This document shows positions 8,954 to 17,359 of a DNA stretch of 64,000 nucleotides, in pieces. A program made the position numbers and the translations under genes. The DNA comes from an uncultured Porphyromonas sp. (GTDB lineage Bacteria; Bacteroidota; Bacteroidia; Bacteroidales; Porphyromonadaceae), in the NCBI GenBank assembly GCA_900538385.1, contig UWSO01000004.1:1-64000 (forward strand), read 5' to 3'. Under the pieces are notes generated by a model, which saw only the letters and a list, made by a program, of their open reading frames with translations, did no database searches and had not been told where the DNA came from. Each line of letters starts with the position of its first letter. Positions within the stretch are counted from its first letter, which is position 1.

Positions 8954-8987
8954 TTGAACTGCTGTAAGGAAATAATAAGTATATTTG
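8954..8987 (+). promoter_or_regulatory. Probable serpin promoter
   Basis: TATATTTG at 8980-8987 is a good -7 element. The nearest TTG (8954-8956) is 23 bases upstream, longer than the usual 19-21. Expected transcript start is near 8994. Confidence 0.45.
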
Positions 8988-9134
8988 CCTAGCGGCAGTC
9001 ACAGAAGAGGATTGTAGCGAATCTTCTCCCCAATAGGCTTCTTCGTAGATCCCATATAGGAGGAGCCAAGTTGCAATGTTCTCTTCTAGCTTCGCAAATC
9101 AACACTAACCTATTTACTTATTGCATAATAACCT

Positions 9135-10529
9135 ATGAAGTATAGTTCGACTTTTGGCTTAGTCCTAATGCTTGCGGTGGCACTTGTCACACTGAGCGCT
9201 TGCGACGAGGAGCTGCGAGACCCCAAGGAGGGTCCTATCACTTTCTTAGTTGGCGGCAAGGCTCCCACAGCCGGTACGCCTATGCCTAAGACCCCCAACG
9301 TGTCTCATGCCTCCCTGCCCGCAGAGAGCATGCCTCTGGTAGAGGCTGGCAATGCCTTTAGCCTTAAGCTCTTTGGGGCTCTTCTGGAGAATCGGGCTTC
9401 CAGTGCTAACCTTGTGCTCTCACCGATCTCTATCGAGACAGCCCTTGGGATGAATGCAACAGGTCTGTCGGACGAAGCTTTTGATGAATACAGATCGGCT
9501 CTGAAGCTACCCGCTACACAGAGCATTGCCTCTGTAGCAAAGTATGTCCAGCAGCTCAACGCGGTGATGTGTAGTGCGGGTGAATACGCCTGCTACTTCC
9601 CATCTAATAGCTTTTGGGTCTCCTCAAAGTATCAAAGTCACTTGATCAAGTCCTATCCACGGCAACTCTTTGACTTCTTTGGTGCTCCGACAGCGACGCT
9701 CGACCTCAGCGATCCAGCCTCTTACGAGGCGATCAATGCTTGGATCAGTCGCAAGACCTACGGCAAGATACCGCATATGCTAGATCCTAGTCATGCTGGG
9801 GAGCAAGATCCGCTTGCCTTTCTAGTTAATACCGCATTCTTTGCAGCTGCGTGGCAATGGAAGACGAACGAAGAGCGAACCCAGACGGGTAAGTTTACCA
9901 ATGCCACTGGCGAGGAGGAGCCTGCTATGATGATGTCTATCCACAATGACACCTCCATCGACTACTTCGCCGATGATCGCTTTGAGGCGCTTTCGGTTGG
10001 TCTACAAGCTAGAGAAGAGTTGCAAGAGTATGGTGAGACACCGTTTCGTATGCTACTCATCTTACCGAAAGATCGTACGCTACCGCTCTCACAGAGTCTA
10101 CCGACAACTGAAGAGCTACGCAAATTCACCACAGCTGGCAAGCGCTACGCACTAGATATACGACTGCCTCGCCTGAACGCTGGGATCCCCACGCTAGACT
10201 TGACGCCTGAGCTGATGGAGCTAGGACTATGCAAGACGCTGGGTGTACCTCTCACGGAGCTCAGCCGTATGTTTGACCCGAAGTTTCTAGCGCAGCAGAT
10301 GAGCGAGCAGTCGGGTCGACAGAACCGCCTATACCACCAAGCGACACTCCAGTGGAATGAGAAGGGTGTCGAAGGAGCCGCTGCAACGGTTATAGGCCCC
10401 GTGATGCCTAGTGCTGGAGATCCGCTTGAGTCTCGTAGCATTGCTTTCGACAGACCATTCTTTGCAGCTATTGTACACCCCGAGACGGGCAAGATACTTT
10501 TCATCGCTGCCATCAACACATTACGCTGA
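9135..10529 (+). CDS. Serpin-family lipoprotein
   Basis: 464 residues. A lipoprotein signal ends in VTLSAC (Cys23), then about 45 linker residues, then a full serpin domain (about 70-464): FSLKLFGALLENRASSANLVLSPISIETAL, the NTAFFAAAWQWK shutter strand, and the closing DRPFFAAIVHPETGKILFIAAI. The reactive-loop hinge reads EKGVEGAAATV, the small-residue pattern of inhibitory serpins, so a working protease trap is likely. The P1 residue cannot be fixed by eye; counting puts it near VMPS. In an organism full of proteases such an inhibitor could protect its own surface or block host proteases. It is preceded by repeat R1. Confidence 0.88.
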   Translation: MKYSSTFGLVLMLAVALVTLSACDEELRDPKEGPITFLVGGKAPTAGTPMPKTPNVSHASLPAESMPLVEAGNAFSLKLFGALLENRASSANLVLSPISIETALGMNATGLSDEAFDEYRSALKLPATQSIASVAKYVQQLNAVMCSAGEYACYFPSNSFWVSSKYQSHLIKSYPRQLFDFFGAPTATLDLSDPASYEAINAWISRKTYGKIPHMLDPSHAGEQDPLAFLVNTAFFAAAWQWKTNEERTQTGKFTNATGEEEPAMMMSIHNDTSIDYFADDRFEALSVGLQAREELQEYGETPFRMLLILPKDRTLPLSQSLPTTEELRKFTTAGKRYALDIRLPRLNAGIPTLDLTPELMELGLCKTLGVPLTELSRMFDPKFLAQQMSEQSGRQNRLYHQATLQWNEKGVEGAAATVIGPVMPSAGDPLESRSIAFDRPFFAAIVHPETGKILFIAAINTLR

Positions 10530-10585
10530 TAACGCGTGCTAAGCGAACATACACACTAAACAGTTTAACTATAAGTTTCCCCCCT

Positions 10586-12043
10586 ATGAAAAGACTCACA
10601 TCAATCCTCCTGCTTCTCATAGCAGGACTCTTCACCTTCACGAGCTGTGATGAAGACAACCCCATCACGGGTGGTGACACGCCAAAATGGCCTGAGAAGA
10701 TCTCACAGTGGATGCTCCCCATCGAGCGCTACGGCATCTCCATCGACGAGGTGGCTCAGATCGAAGAGGGGCGTGGTAACAAGGTCGAGCGCTCAGAAGA
10801 GCTGATGACCCTGACCGCTACACCTCAAGACACCAAGGCGGTACGAGAGATCGTCTACTACTTTGACCGGGCTGGGCTCTATCAGGTTGCTCGCGTACAG
10901 TTTGCTTCGCAAGAGACCGCCAAGCAGTTCATCGACGAGTATCTGCTCAACAACGGCTTCGTCAAGAGCAACCTCCGCACCGCCAAGGCTACGGAAGAGA
11001 TCTACGTTAGCGCGCCACGTGGTAGCCGTGTCTCCTCAGTCGTCCTCGTAGACGGTGACAAGACCGAGCCTATCTTCTGGTGGGGTAGCAACGACAACAA
11101 AAAGACCAATTGGCTACGTGTCGATCCTCTTCAGGACCAGACTACCGGTATCTGGATGCCCCTCCTACCTTACGGAGCTACCCTTGAGATGGTTCAGCTC
11201 TTTGAGGCTCGCATGGGACACACTTTCGATGCTGAGGCGAGCAAGCCTGACAAGGGTGTCTTAAAGTTCAAGACTGGTCATGAGGTTTACACAGAAGTAA
11301 CCTATTGGCTAGACCTCAAGACCAACCACTTCCTTGAGGAGAGCAAGGTCTCTTGCGACACGCTCCATCGTCCTACCCCTGAACAGGTCGATGCTTACCT
11401 TACGGCACAAGGCTTTAAACCTTCAGGTCTACAAGACAAGAATGGCAACTCTCTTTACTACGACAAATCTCTCAAGCTAGTCGCTCACATCGATATGAAC
11501 ATCCCTAATGAGGCTGAAAAAAAAGCGACCTTCCGTCCTGGGATTCAGTACTATGTTGAGGATCTTGACGACAAAATACCTTATGAAGAGGTAGACTTCC
11601 CGATGCCACTTTTTGGCTTTAATAGGGACACGTTAGAGACTGTCATGAAGGAGTACGCCAACCTAGACTATACGGCTGCTGTCGTTGACATGCTAGCTGA
11701 AGAGATGCCTTTCCCAGCAGTACAGACACGTTGCAAGTACTTCCCGACGATAATCTTGCTTCCTTCTGATACCGAGCCACTTTATGGAGCTGCTCTCATT
11801 ATCTGTACAGACCTCAAAGCACTACACTCGCCGATGATTATTGATCGCCTAGAGCGCAGAGGCTTCGTGTATGATCCTAAGAGGACCATACTCCTACCTA
11901 CTTATGTCAACGAGCAGGAAGGTGTGATGGTTCAGATAGATGATGGCTCCGTAACTGGTATTACAAATATCAGCTTCAGCCCTATCGAGGACTTCACCAG
12001 CTCAGCGACTCCAATAGCACAACGTTTGAAGCGTTTGCGCTAG
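10586..12043 (+). CDS. Lipoprotein with three copies of an unrecognised module
   Basis: 485 residues; lipoprotein signal ends at FTFTSC (Cys21). I do not recognise the family. Three similar blocks begin WMLPIERYG (42), WMPLLPYG (190) and FPMPLFGF (338), each followed by an acidic helix, a strand with an aromatic or hydrophobic core, a helix ending in GF (LNNGF, TAQGF, ERRGF) and a closing strand (SSVVLVDG, LKLVAHID, VMVQIDDG). The downstream Ig-like lipoprotein at 16082 carries the same type of block. It lies 56 bases after the serpin gene, so the two may be co-transcribed. A short hairpin follows. Confidence 0.7.
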   Translation: MKRLTSILLLLIAGLFTFTSCDEDNPITGGDTPKWPEKISQWMLPIERYGISIDEVAQIEEGRGNKVERSEELMTLTATPQDTKAVREIVYYFDRAGLYQVARVQFASQETAKQFIDEYLLNNGFVKSNLRTAKATEEIYVSAPRGSRVSSVVLVDGDKTEPIFWWGSNDNKKTNWLRVDPLQDQTTGIWMPLLPYGATLEMVQLFEARMGHTFDAEASKPDKGVLKFKTGHEVYTEVTYWLDLKTNHFLEESKVSCDTLHRPTPEQVDAYLTAQGFKPSGLQDKNGNSLYYDKSLKLVAHIDMNIPNEAEKKATFRPGIQYYVEDLDDKIPYEEVDFPMPLFGFNRDTLETVMKEYANLDYTAAVVDMLAEEMPFPAVQTRCKYFPTIILLPSDTEPLYGAALIICTDLKALHSPMIIDRLERRGFVYDPKRTILLPTYVNEQEGVMVQIDDGSVTGITNISFSPIEDFTSSATPIAQRLKRLR

Positions 12044-12075
12044 ACCGAGCGATATAAACTTCGACAATAATAATG

Positions 12076-12105
12076 CGGGCGGGCTCACCTAGATGAGTCC
12101 GCCCG
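12076..12105. terminator. GC-rich hairpin between convergent genes
   Basis: CGGGCGGGCTCA (12076-12087) pairs with TGAGTCCGCCCG (12094-12105), one G-T pair, 6-base loop. The T run is weak on both strands. Its place between converging genes suggests a shared terminator. Confidence 0.55.
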
Positions 12106-12184
12106 TTGTCGTCTATAACGAAAGGCGATCGGCCACTGTCTCAATAGTCAGCAGGTTCCAATCTTGCTTGGCAAGTGAGCCTTA

Positions 12185-12958
12185 CTACTCAAAGCAGAAG
12201 GTGAGCATGATCATCCGTCCCGTGCCACGGCGCAGCGCATTGGTGTAGCGCATGCTAGCCCCGTCATCCAGGTCGGGTCGGTTGTGACGAATCAGGTCGG
12301 TAAAGCCAAAGTCAAAGCGTAGCTCAGGCGAAAGCTTGAAGTAACGCAGGTAAATGTCGCAACCTACACCAAAGGTCCAGCCTGCCGAGAGCGGGGCAAA
12401 CTGCAGCGGGGCTCCCTTTTTCTGTCCCATGTGTAGCAAACCGTAGACGCCCCCCACGAGATAGGGGCGGGTATCGTTGAAGCGCACAGAACTGTACTTA
12501 ACCAGCAGTGGCAGCTCAATCTGACTGGTGCGCATCGGCATAGACTCAAAGGCCTCTTCGCCCGTTTCCTCCCAAGTCCTAAAGAGTAGTCGCTGCTCCC
12601 CAAAGTGTAGTGTCGGGAGCAGTCGTATACTCCAGTCTATATGCGGATTGTAGTTGGCGATGACCCCCACGCTAAAGCCTGGGCTATAGCTCGGTACTGC
12701 CGCATAGAGCGTCTGTGCCTCCCCTTCCGTCGGGCCAAAGTTGTCGATGATCAGATCCTCCACATGCGCTCCCACGTGAAATCCCCAGTTAAATCGTCTA
12801 TGATCCGCATAGGGCCGCGTCATCGGTCTCGCCGTCTGTGCAGAGAGCGTGGTAGCCATCGGCACCACCAGCAACAGGAGCAACAGGAGCAGCAGCCCCA
12901 CCAGCCAGTAGCGACGACCTAGTGAATAGGTGTGATGTGTACTTACGTCTTGCTTCAC
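12185..12958 (-). CDS. porT: PorT-family outer membrane beta-barrel protein (type IX secretion)
   Basis: Product has a signal peptide (basic GRRYW, nine leucines, cleavage near LSAQ) and then an eight-strand-type barrel with features of PorT/SprT: RRFNWGFHVGAH near the N-terminus, RLLPTLHFGEQ, SQIELPLLVKYSS, TRPYLVGGVYG, YFKLSPELRFDFG and the terminal IMLTFCFE. PorT is needed for T9SS export of surface proteins, which fits the many substrates in this window. The frame stays open to an ATG at 13030, but a -7 element (TATCTTTG, minus strand 12999-13006) would put the transcript start after it. I therefore prefer the GTG at 12958 (257 residues), which places the signal peptide correctly. Confidence 0.8.
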   Translation of the reverse strand: MKQDVSTHHTYSLGRRYWLVGLLLLLLLLLVVPMATTLSAQTARPMTRPYADHRRFNWGFHVGAHVEDLIIDNFGPTEGEAQTLYAAVPSYSPGFSVGVIANYNPHIDWSIRLLPTLHFGEQRLLFRTWEETGEEAFESMPMRTSQIELPLLVKYSSVRFNDTRPYLVGGVYGLLHMGQKKGAPLQFAPLSAGWTFGVGCDIYLRYFKLSPELRFDFGFTDLIRHNRPDLDDGASMRYTNALRRGTGRMIMLTFCFE

Positions 12959-12998
12959 AAAAGAGTAATTGACTACGTGATTCAAACGTCTATCCGAC

Positions 12999-13006
12999 AA
13001 AGATAT
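12999..13006 (-). promoter_or_regulatory. -7 element for porT
   Basis: TATCTTTG on the minus strand. No TTG is found at the ideal distance. It lies back to back with the upp -7 element at 13010, so the two promoters share their spacer. Confidence 0.4.
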
Positions 13007-13009
13007 TGT

Positions 13010-13017
13010 ATATTTGC
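13010..13017 (+). promoter_or_regulatory. -7 element for upp
   Basis: TATATTTG, about 32 bases upstream of the upp start codon; no clear -33 element. Confidence 0.4.
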
Positions 13018-13048
13018 TTGATTTAAGCACCCAAACATAGTAAAGCTC

Positions 13049-13708
13049 ATGCAGGTATACAATCTATCCGAGAGACCTTCACTCCTAACCCACTTCATCT
13101 CTGAGATACGAGACCGAGAGATCCAGAGAGATCCCTTACGCTTTAGAGCAAACATCGAGCGCATCGGCCATATCATGGCTTACGAACTGAGCAAGCAGCT
13201 CCACTACCAGACACGTCCCGTGGAGACGCCTCTCGGCACCGCACCCACGGCTGTACTAGACGAGCAGCTCGTCGTGGCAACGATCCTACGTGCCGGACTG
13301 CCCCTTCATCACGGCTTCCTAGACTTCTTCGATCGTGCCGAAAATGCTTTCATCTCCGCCTATCGCAAGGTCAAGGATGACGAAGACTTTGACATACATG
13401 TTGAGTATGTGGCTGCGCCAGACTTGACAGGCAAGGAGCTACTCCTCGTCGACCCGATGCTCGCCACGGGAGGCTCTATGCATCTCTCCTGGCAGGCACT
13501 CCTCAAGAGCTGTGGCACACCTCGCCACACCCACATGGTCGCTATCGTAGCCAGCCAGCAAGCTATTGACTTCCTCCACTCCCAGTTTGACGACAAGGCG
13601 CCTGTCACGCTATGGGTGGGTGTCATCGACCCAGCGCTTAATGAGCACGCTTACATCGTCCCAGGACTGGGCGATGCGGGCGATCTAGCCTTCGGTAGTA
13701 AGCTTTAA
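13049..13708 (+). CDS. upp: Uracil phosphoribosyltransferase
   Basis: 219 residues; makes UMP from uracil and PRPP (pyrimidine salvage). The PRPP-binding signature VDPMLATGGSM and the C-terminal uracil-binding PGLGDAGDLAFG are intact. It is transcribed away from porT, with about 90 bases between the preferred start codons. The following U32 gene starts 13 bases after its stop and is probably in the same transcript. Confidence 0.94.
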   Translation: MQVYNLSERPSLLTHFISEIRDREIQRDPLRFRANIERIGHIMAYELSKQLHYQTRPVETPLGTAPTAVLDEQLVVATILRAGLPLHHGFLDFFDRAENAFISAYRKVKDDEDFDIHVEYVAAPDLTGKELLLVDPMLATGGSMHLSWQALLKSCGTPRHTHMVAIVASQQAIDFLHSQFDDKAPVTLWVGVIDPALNEHAYIVPGLGDAGDLAFGSKL

Positions 13709-13721
13709 AAGGAAAGCTTCA

Positions 13722-15662
13722 TTGACCACACTACGTGACATAGAGCTATTGGCTCCCGCCTCCTCGCTAGAGGGCGGTCTGGTGTCGCTCTCGGCGGGTG
13801 CCGATGCGGTCTATGTGGGTGCTCCTCAGTATGGTGCCAGGAGTGCTGTCGGGGTCTCGCTCGAGGATATACGGCAGCTCTGCGAAGCGGCTCACGCCTA
13901 TGCCGCACGGGTCTATGTTGCCCTCAACACGATCCTCACAGATAGCCAATTAGCTCACGCTGTGGAGCTGGCGCATCAACTCTACGAGGCGGGTGCCGAC
14001 GCGCTCATCATACAGGATCTCGGACTACTCACCCAGGAGCTACCGCCTATCCCGCTACACGCTAGCACGCAGTGCCATAACCATTCGCTAGAGCAGCTGC
14101 AGATGCTCTCCGATCTAGGCTTCGAGCAGGCTGTCTTGCCGCGCGAGTGGAGCTGTCAGGACATTGCAGCGGTGCGCGACAAGACTCCGCTGCGACTGGA
14201 GGCGTTCGTTCATGGGGCGCTCTGCGTCTCTTACAGTGGTCGCTGCTTTATCTCCGAGGCACTCTCACAGCGCAGTGCCAATAGAGGACAATGCGCTCAG
14301 TACTGCCGGATGACTTATGATCTCGTTGATGCTCAGGGACAAAAGCTTCGCCAAGGCGAGCACCTCCTCTCTCTGAAAGATCTCAACCGCACCGAGATCA
14401 TCGAAGAGATGATCGATGCGGGCGTCAGCTCCTTCAAGGTCGAGGGGCGACTCAAGGCGATCCCTTACGTGCGCAACGTCATCGCCCACTATCGCCAGGT
14501 GCTAGACGATATCTTGACCCGCCGTAGTGGTGAGTTGCGACGTCCCTCATGGGGAGCTGTGGAGTACACCTTCACGCCGCAGCCTGAGGCGACCTTTGCC
14601 CGCCCCTTTACTACCTATAATACGCCTCTAGGTTCGCCCATCCCTACCGACAGCATCACACCTTATAGCAGCAAAAGCCTCGGTCAGCCGATCGGCACGG
14701 TAACCCAGAGTCGAGGCAAAGAGCTAGAGATAGCGCTCCTGAGCGACGACATCACGCTCGCTAATGGCGACGGGGTGGTCGCTTACGCTATCGACAAGAA
14801 GCTCATCGGAGCACAGATCAACCAAGTGACGCCCGCTAGGCGAGCTGGACACTATCGTCTGCGTCTCTCCCAAGCGATCGAGCTACCGCAGGGGTCGACG
14901 CTCTGGCGCAACCTCAACCATCTCCTAGAGGCTCAGCTCCTACGCCCCGATGCCTCTACCCGCACCATACCGGTGTCGCTACATTTGGAGGCAATGCCCG
15001 ACCGGCTCGCACTACAGATGCAACTCTCGGAGGCTCCCGATCTGTCGGTCACACGTAGCAGATCGGTCACGCTAGAGCCTGCACAGCGAGACAATACGGC
15101 TCACGTAGAGCGCACGCTCCGCAAGCTCGGCGACACGCCATACCGAGCTCAAGAGGTTACCATAAAGCTAGACGGACTCTTCGTCCCGCCTTCAATCGTT
15201 GCTGAGCTGCGACGAGAGCTCTCGGAGGAGCTGCAGCGTCAATGTCTTGCTCTAGCACTACAATGCAGAGATACCATCGGCAAGCCCCTACAGCAGAAGC
15301 GCATCGATCGGCTCCGCACACCAGACCCTACGGCACGTCAGCGGTATGGTCTGCCCGACACGCTAGACTTCACCTACAATGTAGCCAATGAGTCGGCACG
15401 TCAACTCTATCACCAGCTAGGAGTCTCTGGGAGGATCGAACCCGCCTTGGAGGTAGAGAGTCCCGAACGCGTGATCCCCGTGATGTTTACCCGTCACTGT
15501 CTGCTACATCAGCTCGGCTACTGCACACGGACAGGGCGCAAGCCACCCTTTGCGCTGCCACTCTATCTAGTCCGTGGACGAGACCGTCTGCGTGTCGAGA
15601 ACGACTGTCGCCACTGCATGATGACCCTATGGCTAGATCCCTCCCCTCTAACTAACTTCTGA
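13722..15662 (+). CDS. U32-family protein, RlhA-like (23S rRNA hydroxylation)
   Basis: 646 residues from a TTG start, preceded by AAAAGGA; no in-frame ATG lies near enough to give the conserved ELLAPASS beginning. The N-terminal U32 barrel (about 1-280) has GADAVYVGAPQYGAR, the HASTQCHNHS segment and EAFVHGALCVSYSGRCFIS with clustered Cys residues. A DUF3656-type region follows (about 330-500) and a C-terminal Cys pair (NDCRHCM). This architecture and length match E. coli RlhA, which hydroxylates a cytidine in 23S rRNA with help from iron-sulfur proteins and prephenate. Other U32 branches act in tRNA hydroxylation, so the substrate is inferred. Confidence 0.8.
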   Translation: MTTLRDIELLAPASSLEGGLVSLSAGADAVYVGAPQYGARSAVGVSLEDIRQLCEAAHAYAARVYVALNTILTDSQLAHAVELAHQLYEAGADALIIQDLGLLTQELPPIPLHASTQCHNHSLEQLQMLSDLGFEQAVLPREWSCQDIAAVRDKTPLRLEAFVHGALCVSYSGRCFISEALSQRSANRGQCAQYCRMTYDLVDAQGQKLRQGEHLLSLKDLNRTEIIEEMIDAGVSSFKVEGRLKAIPYVRNVIAHYRQVLDDILTRRSGELRRPSWGAVEYTFTPQPEATFARPFTTYNTPLGSPIPTDSITPYSSKSLGQPIGTVTQSRGKELEIALLSDDITLANGDGVVAYAIDKKLIGAQINQVTPARRAGHYRLRLSQAIELPQGSTLWRNLNHLLEAQLLRPDASTRTIPVSLHLEAMPDRLALQMQLSEAPDLSVTRSRSVTLEPAQRDNTAHVERTLRKLGDTPYRAQEVTIKLDGLFVPPSIVAELRRELSEELQRQCLALALQCRDTIGKPLQQKRIDRLRTPDPTARQRYGLPDTLDFTYNVANESARQLYHQLGVSGRIEPALEVESPERVIPVMFTRHCLLHQLGYCTRTGRKPPFALPLYLVRGRDRLRVENDCRHCMMTLWLDPSPLTNF

Positions 15663-15686
15663 TTTCTAATCTCTAACCTCTACACC

Positions 15687-15870
15687 GATATCTCCGTGGA
15701 AATTTCGAAATCTCCACGGAGATATTTTCGTTTTTCTCTGGAGGAAAGAAAAATTTCTTCGGACATATCATTCGATTCTTCCGAAGTTTCATTTGATACT
15801 TCCGAAGAATTTTTTCTTTCCTCCCGAAGGAATTCCGATTTTCTCGGGAGCTATTTGGGGAATTCCTCGG
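15687..15870 (+). repeat. Phased-box composite repeat, copy R2
   Basis: Opens with a terminator-like hairpin (GATATCTCCGTGGA at 15687-15700, complement ending at 15725, then TTTTCGTTTTT). Boxes lie at 15771 (TTCGATTCTTCCGAAG) and 15792 (TTTGATACTTCCGAAG), period 21. The flanking arms are an almost perfect dyad: GGAGGAAAGAAAAAT (from 15740) against ATTTTTTCTTTCCTCC (ending 15824). The conserved tail GGGAGCTATTTGG is at 15846. The Ig-like lipoprotein gene starts about 210 bases further on. Confidence 0.75.
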
Positions 15871-16010
15871 GAGGAACCCGAATCATCGGAGAGGTAGGCG
15901 TAATCAGTGAGGATTTGTAGCCACCGTGTAGCGATACTCGTACCGTGTATCATGTGTAGCTCCTAGCAAACTGATTATAATGCGTCAGCCTTGTATATGT
16001 CCTGTACCTC

Positions 16011-16042
16011 TTTGCGAGTTTGAGGGGAAATAACTACCTTAG
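16011..16042 (+). promoter_or_regulatory. Possible promoter of the three-gene surface-protein operon
   Basis: TTTG at 16011-16014, 20 bases, then TACCTTAG at 16035-16042, a one-base variant of the usual -7. The start codon follows 39 bases later. Confidence 0.35.
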
Positions 16043-16081
16043 CGAGTAGATAACAACATATTTTACATAATAACAATCCAT

Positions 16082-17335
16082 ATGAAACCAAAAACATTTC
16101 TCATCACCCTTCCCATGGTGCTTCTTTTGAGTGCCTGTTGCGATCCTGCACCCAACCCAGAGCCTCCTAAGCAGACTACCATCACCGTCTCGCCAGAGAG
16201 TCTCTCCTTGACTGTTGGTAAGAGCGAGCAACTCTCAGTTGTGGTCTCTCCTAAGGAGGTCGCCGTCACTTACCAAAGTAAGAACCCAACTATCGCTACC
16301 GTTGATGCCCAGGGTGTTGTGACCGGTGTAGCTGTCGGAGAAACCGTTGTCATCATACAGGCTGGTGAGGCTACAAAGAGCGTCCCCGTGACCGTCAAAG
16401 AAGCTCCTATACAAGTGCCTCAAGAACTCCCGATGCTCAAGTTCGGGATCCCTCGCAATGATTATGAAAAGATAGAGGACGCCGAGGTGATCACATACGA
16501 GCAAAAGCTAGGACGTACCCAGCAAGAGGTGGACTTTCGTCCATCGGGCTTCTACGGAGAGGGGCTGACCACCATTCCTGCCGTCGTCTATGCTATACCC
16601 ATCGCCGATGATGCCGACCTAATCCTGGCTTATAGCAAGGAGTCAGTGGCTGACTGCAAGCGCACCCAAGCGATGCTCTACCAGCTTGGCTTTGGTGAAG
16701 TACAGGAGGCTGAGGTGAGCAACTACCTCGGAGATGTCAAGAAGGGTTTGCGTGCTACGCTCAAAAGTGACCCCAGCGTGACTGTTTCGATGATGGATCT
16801 GCCTAATGAAAAGCTCGGGACGGTCATGTTTATGGAGTTTGCTAAGCGAATTAGCTCCAATCCTCTAGTGCAAGCAAAGCATGGGATACTCTCTGACGTC
16901 AAAGACTTCCCCTCACTAGACGCCTTGAGAACCAAAGATATCGAGCAGTTTAAGGCCTTTGAGGAGAAGCTCGCACTACGCACCTACCGACGAAACGAAT
17001 CGCCCAAGGACACGCACCTTTTCTTCCGCACTGAAGAAGCAAAGGTCGAGAAGACAAACCTAGAGTATGCCTTCTATGTAGCACCTGACAAGGAGGTCGA
17101 CGGCTTTGGACTGATTATCACGGAGCTCCTTTGTCTCTCTAGTGAGAGAGACCTGCGCTCGCTAGAATTCAAGCAGTACCTAGCTAACAATGGCTTCGAT
17201 CAAAACTATACCATCTCCGAAGATAATGTCTTGGACGTTTACAACGCTCACGGAGACCGTTGCCGCGTAACTCTCGTTAGACTAGGACAGGATGACTACG
17301 TCTATCAGATGTACCTCTTTCCCAAAGAGTCCTAA
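16082..17335 (+). CDS. Lipoprotein with Ig-like (Big_2) domain
   Basis: 417 residues; lipoprotein signal ends at LLLSACC (Cys19 or Cys20). Residues 33-108 are a bacterial Ig-like group 2 domain (ITVSPESLSLTVGKSEQL ... IATVDAQGVVTGVAVGE). From residue 115 the protein resembles one block of the three-module lipoprotein at 10586: LPMLKFGIPRNDYEKIEDAE, a hydrophobic strand, and a helix ending in QLGF; a second, weaker block ends in LANNGF. The function is unknown; surface exposure and binding are the usual roles of such architectures. The next gene starts 24 bases downstream. Confidence 0.75.
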   Translation: MKPKTFLITLPMVLLLSACCDPAPNPEPPKQTTITVSPESLSLTVGKSEQLSVVVSPKEVAVTYQSKNPTIATVDAQGVVTGVAVGETVVIIQAGEATKSVPVTVKEAPIQVPQELPMLKFGIPRNDYEKIEDAEVITYEQKLGRTQQEVDFRPSGFYGEGLTTIPAVVYAIPIADDADLILAYSKESVADCKRTQAMLYQLGFGEVQEAEVSNYLGDVKKGLRATLKSDPSVTVSMMDLPNEKLGTVMFMEFAKRISSNPLVQAKHGILSDVKDFPSLDALRTKDIEQFKAFEEKLALRTYRRNESPKDTHLFFRTEEAKVEKTNLEYAFYVAPDKEVDGFGLIITELLCLSSERDLRSLEFKQYLANNGFDQNYTISEDNVLDVYNAHGDRCRVTLVRLGQDDYVYQMYLFPKES

Positions 17336-17359
17336 CCACCTCACCAGCGTAGTTTCAAT

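Noticed and set aside
8802..9002. Small minus-strand ORF with FRRI and FGRIK repeats
   Set aside because: It is simply the translation of the 21-bp phased boxes; the same kind of peptide appears at the other repeat copies and has no start signal.
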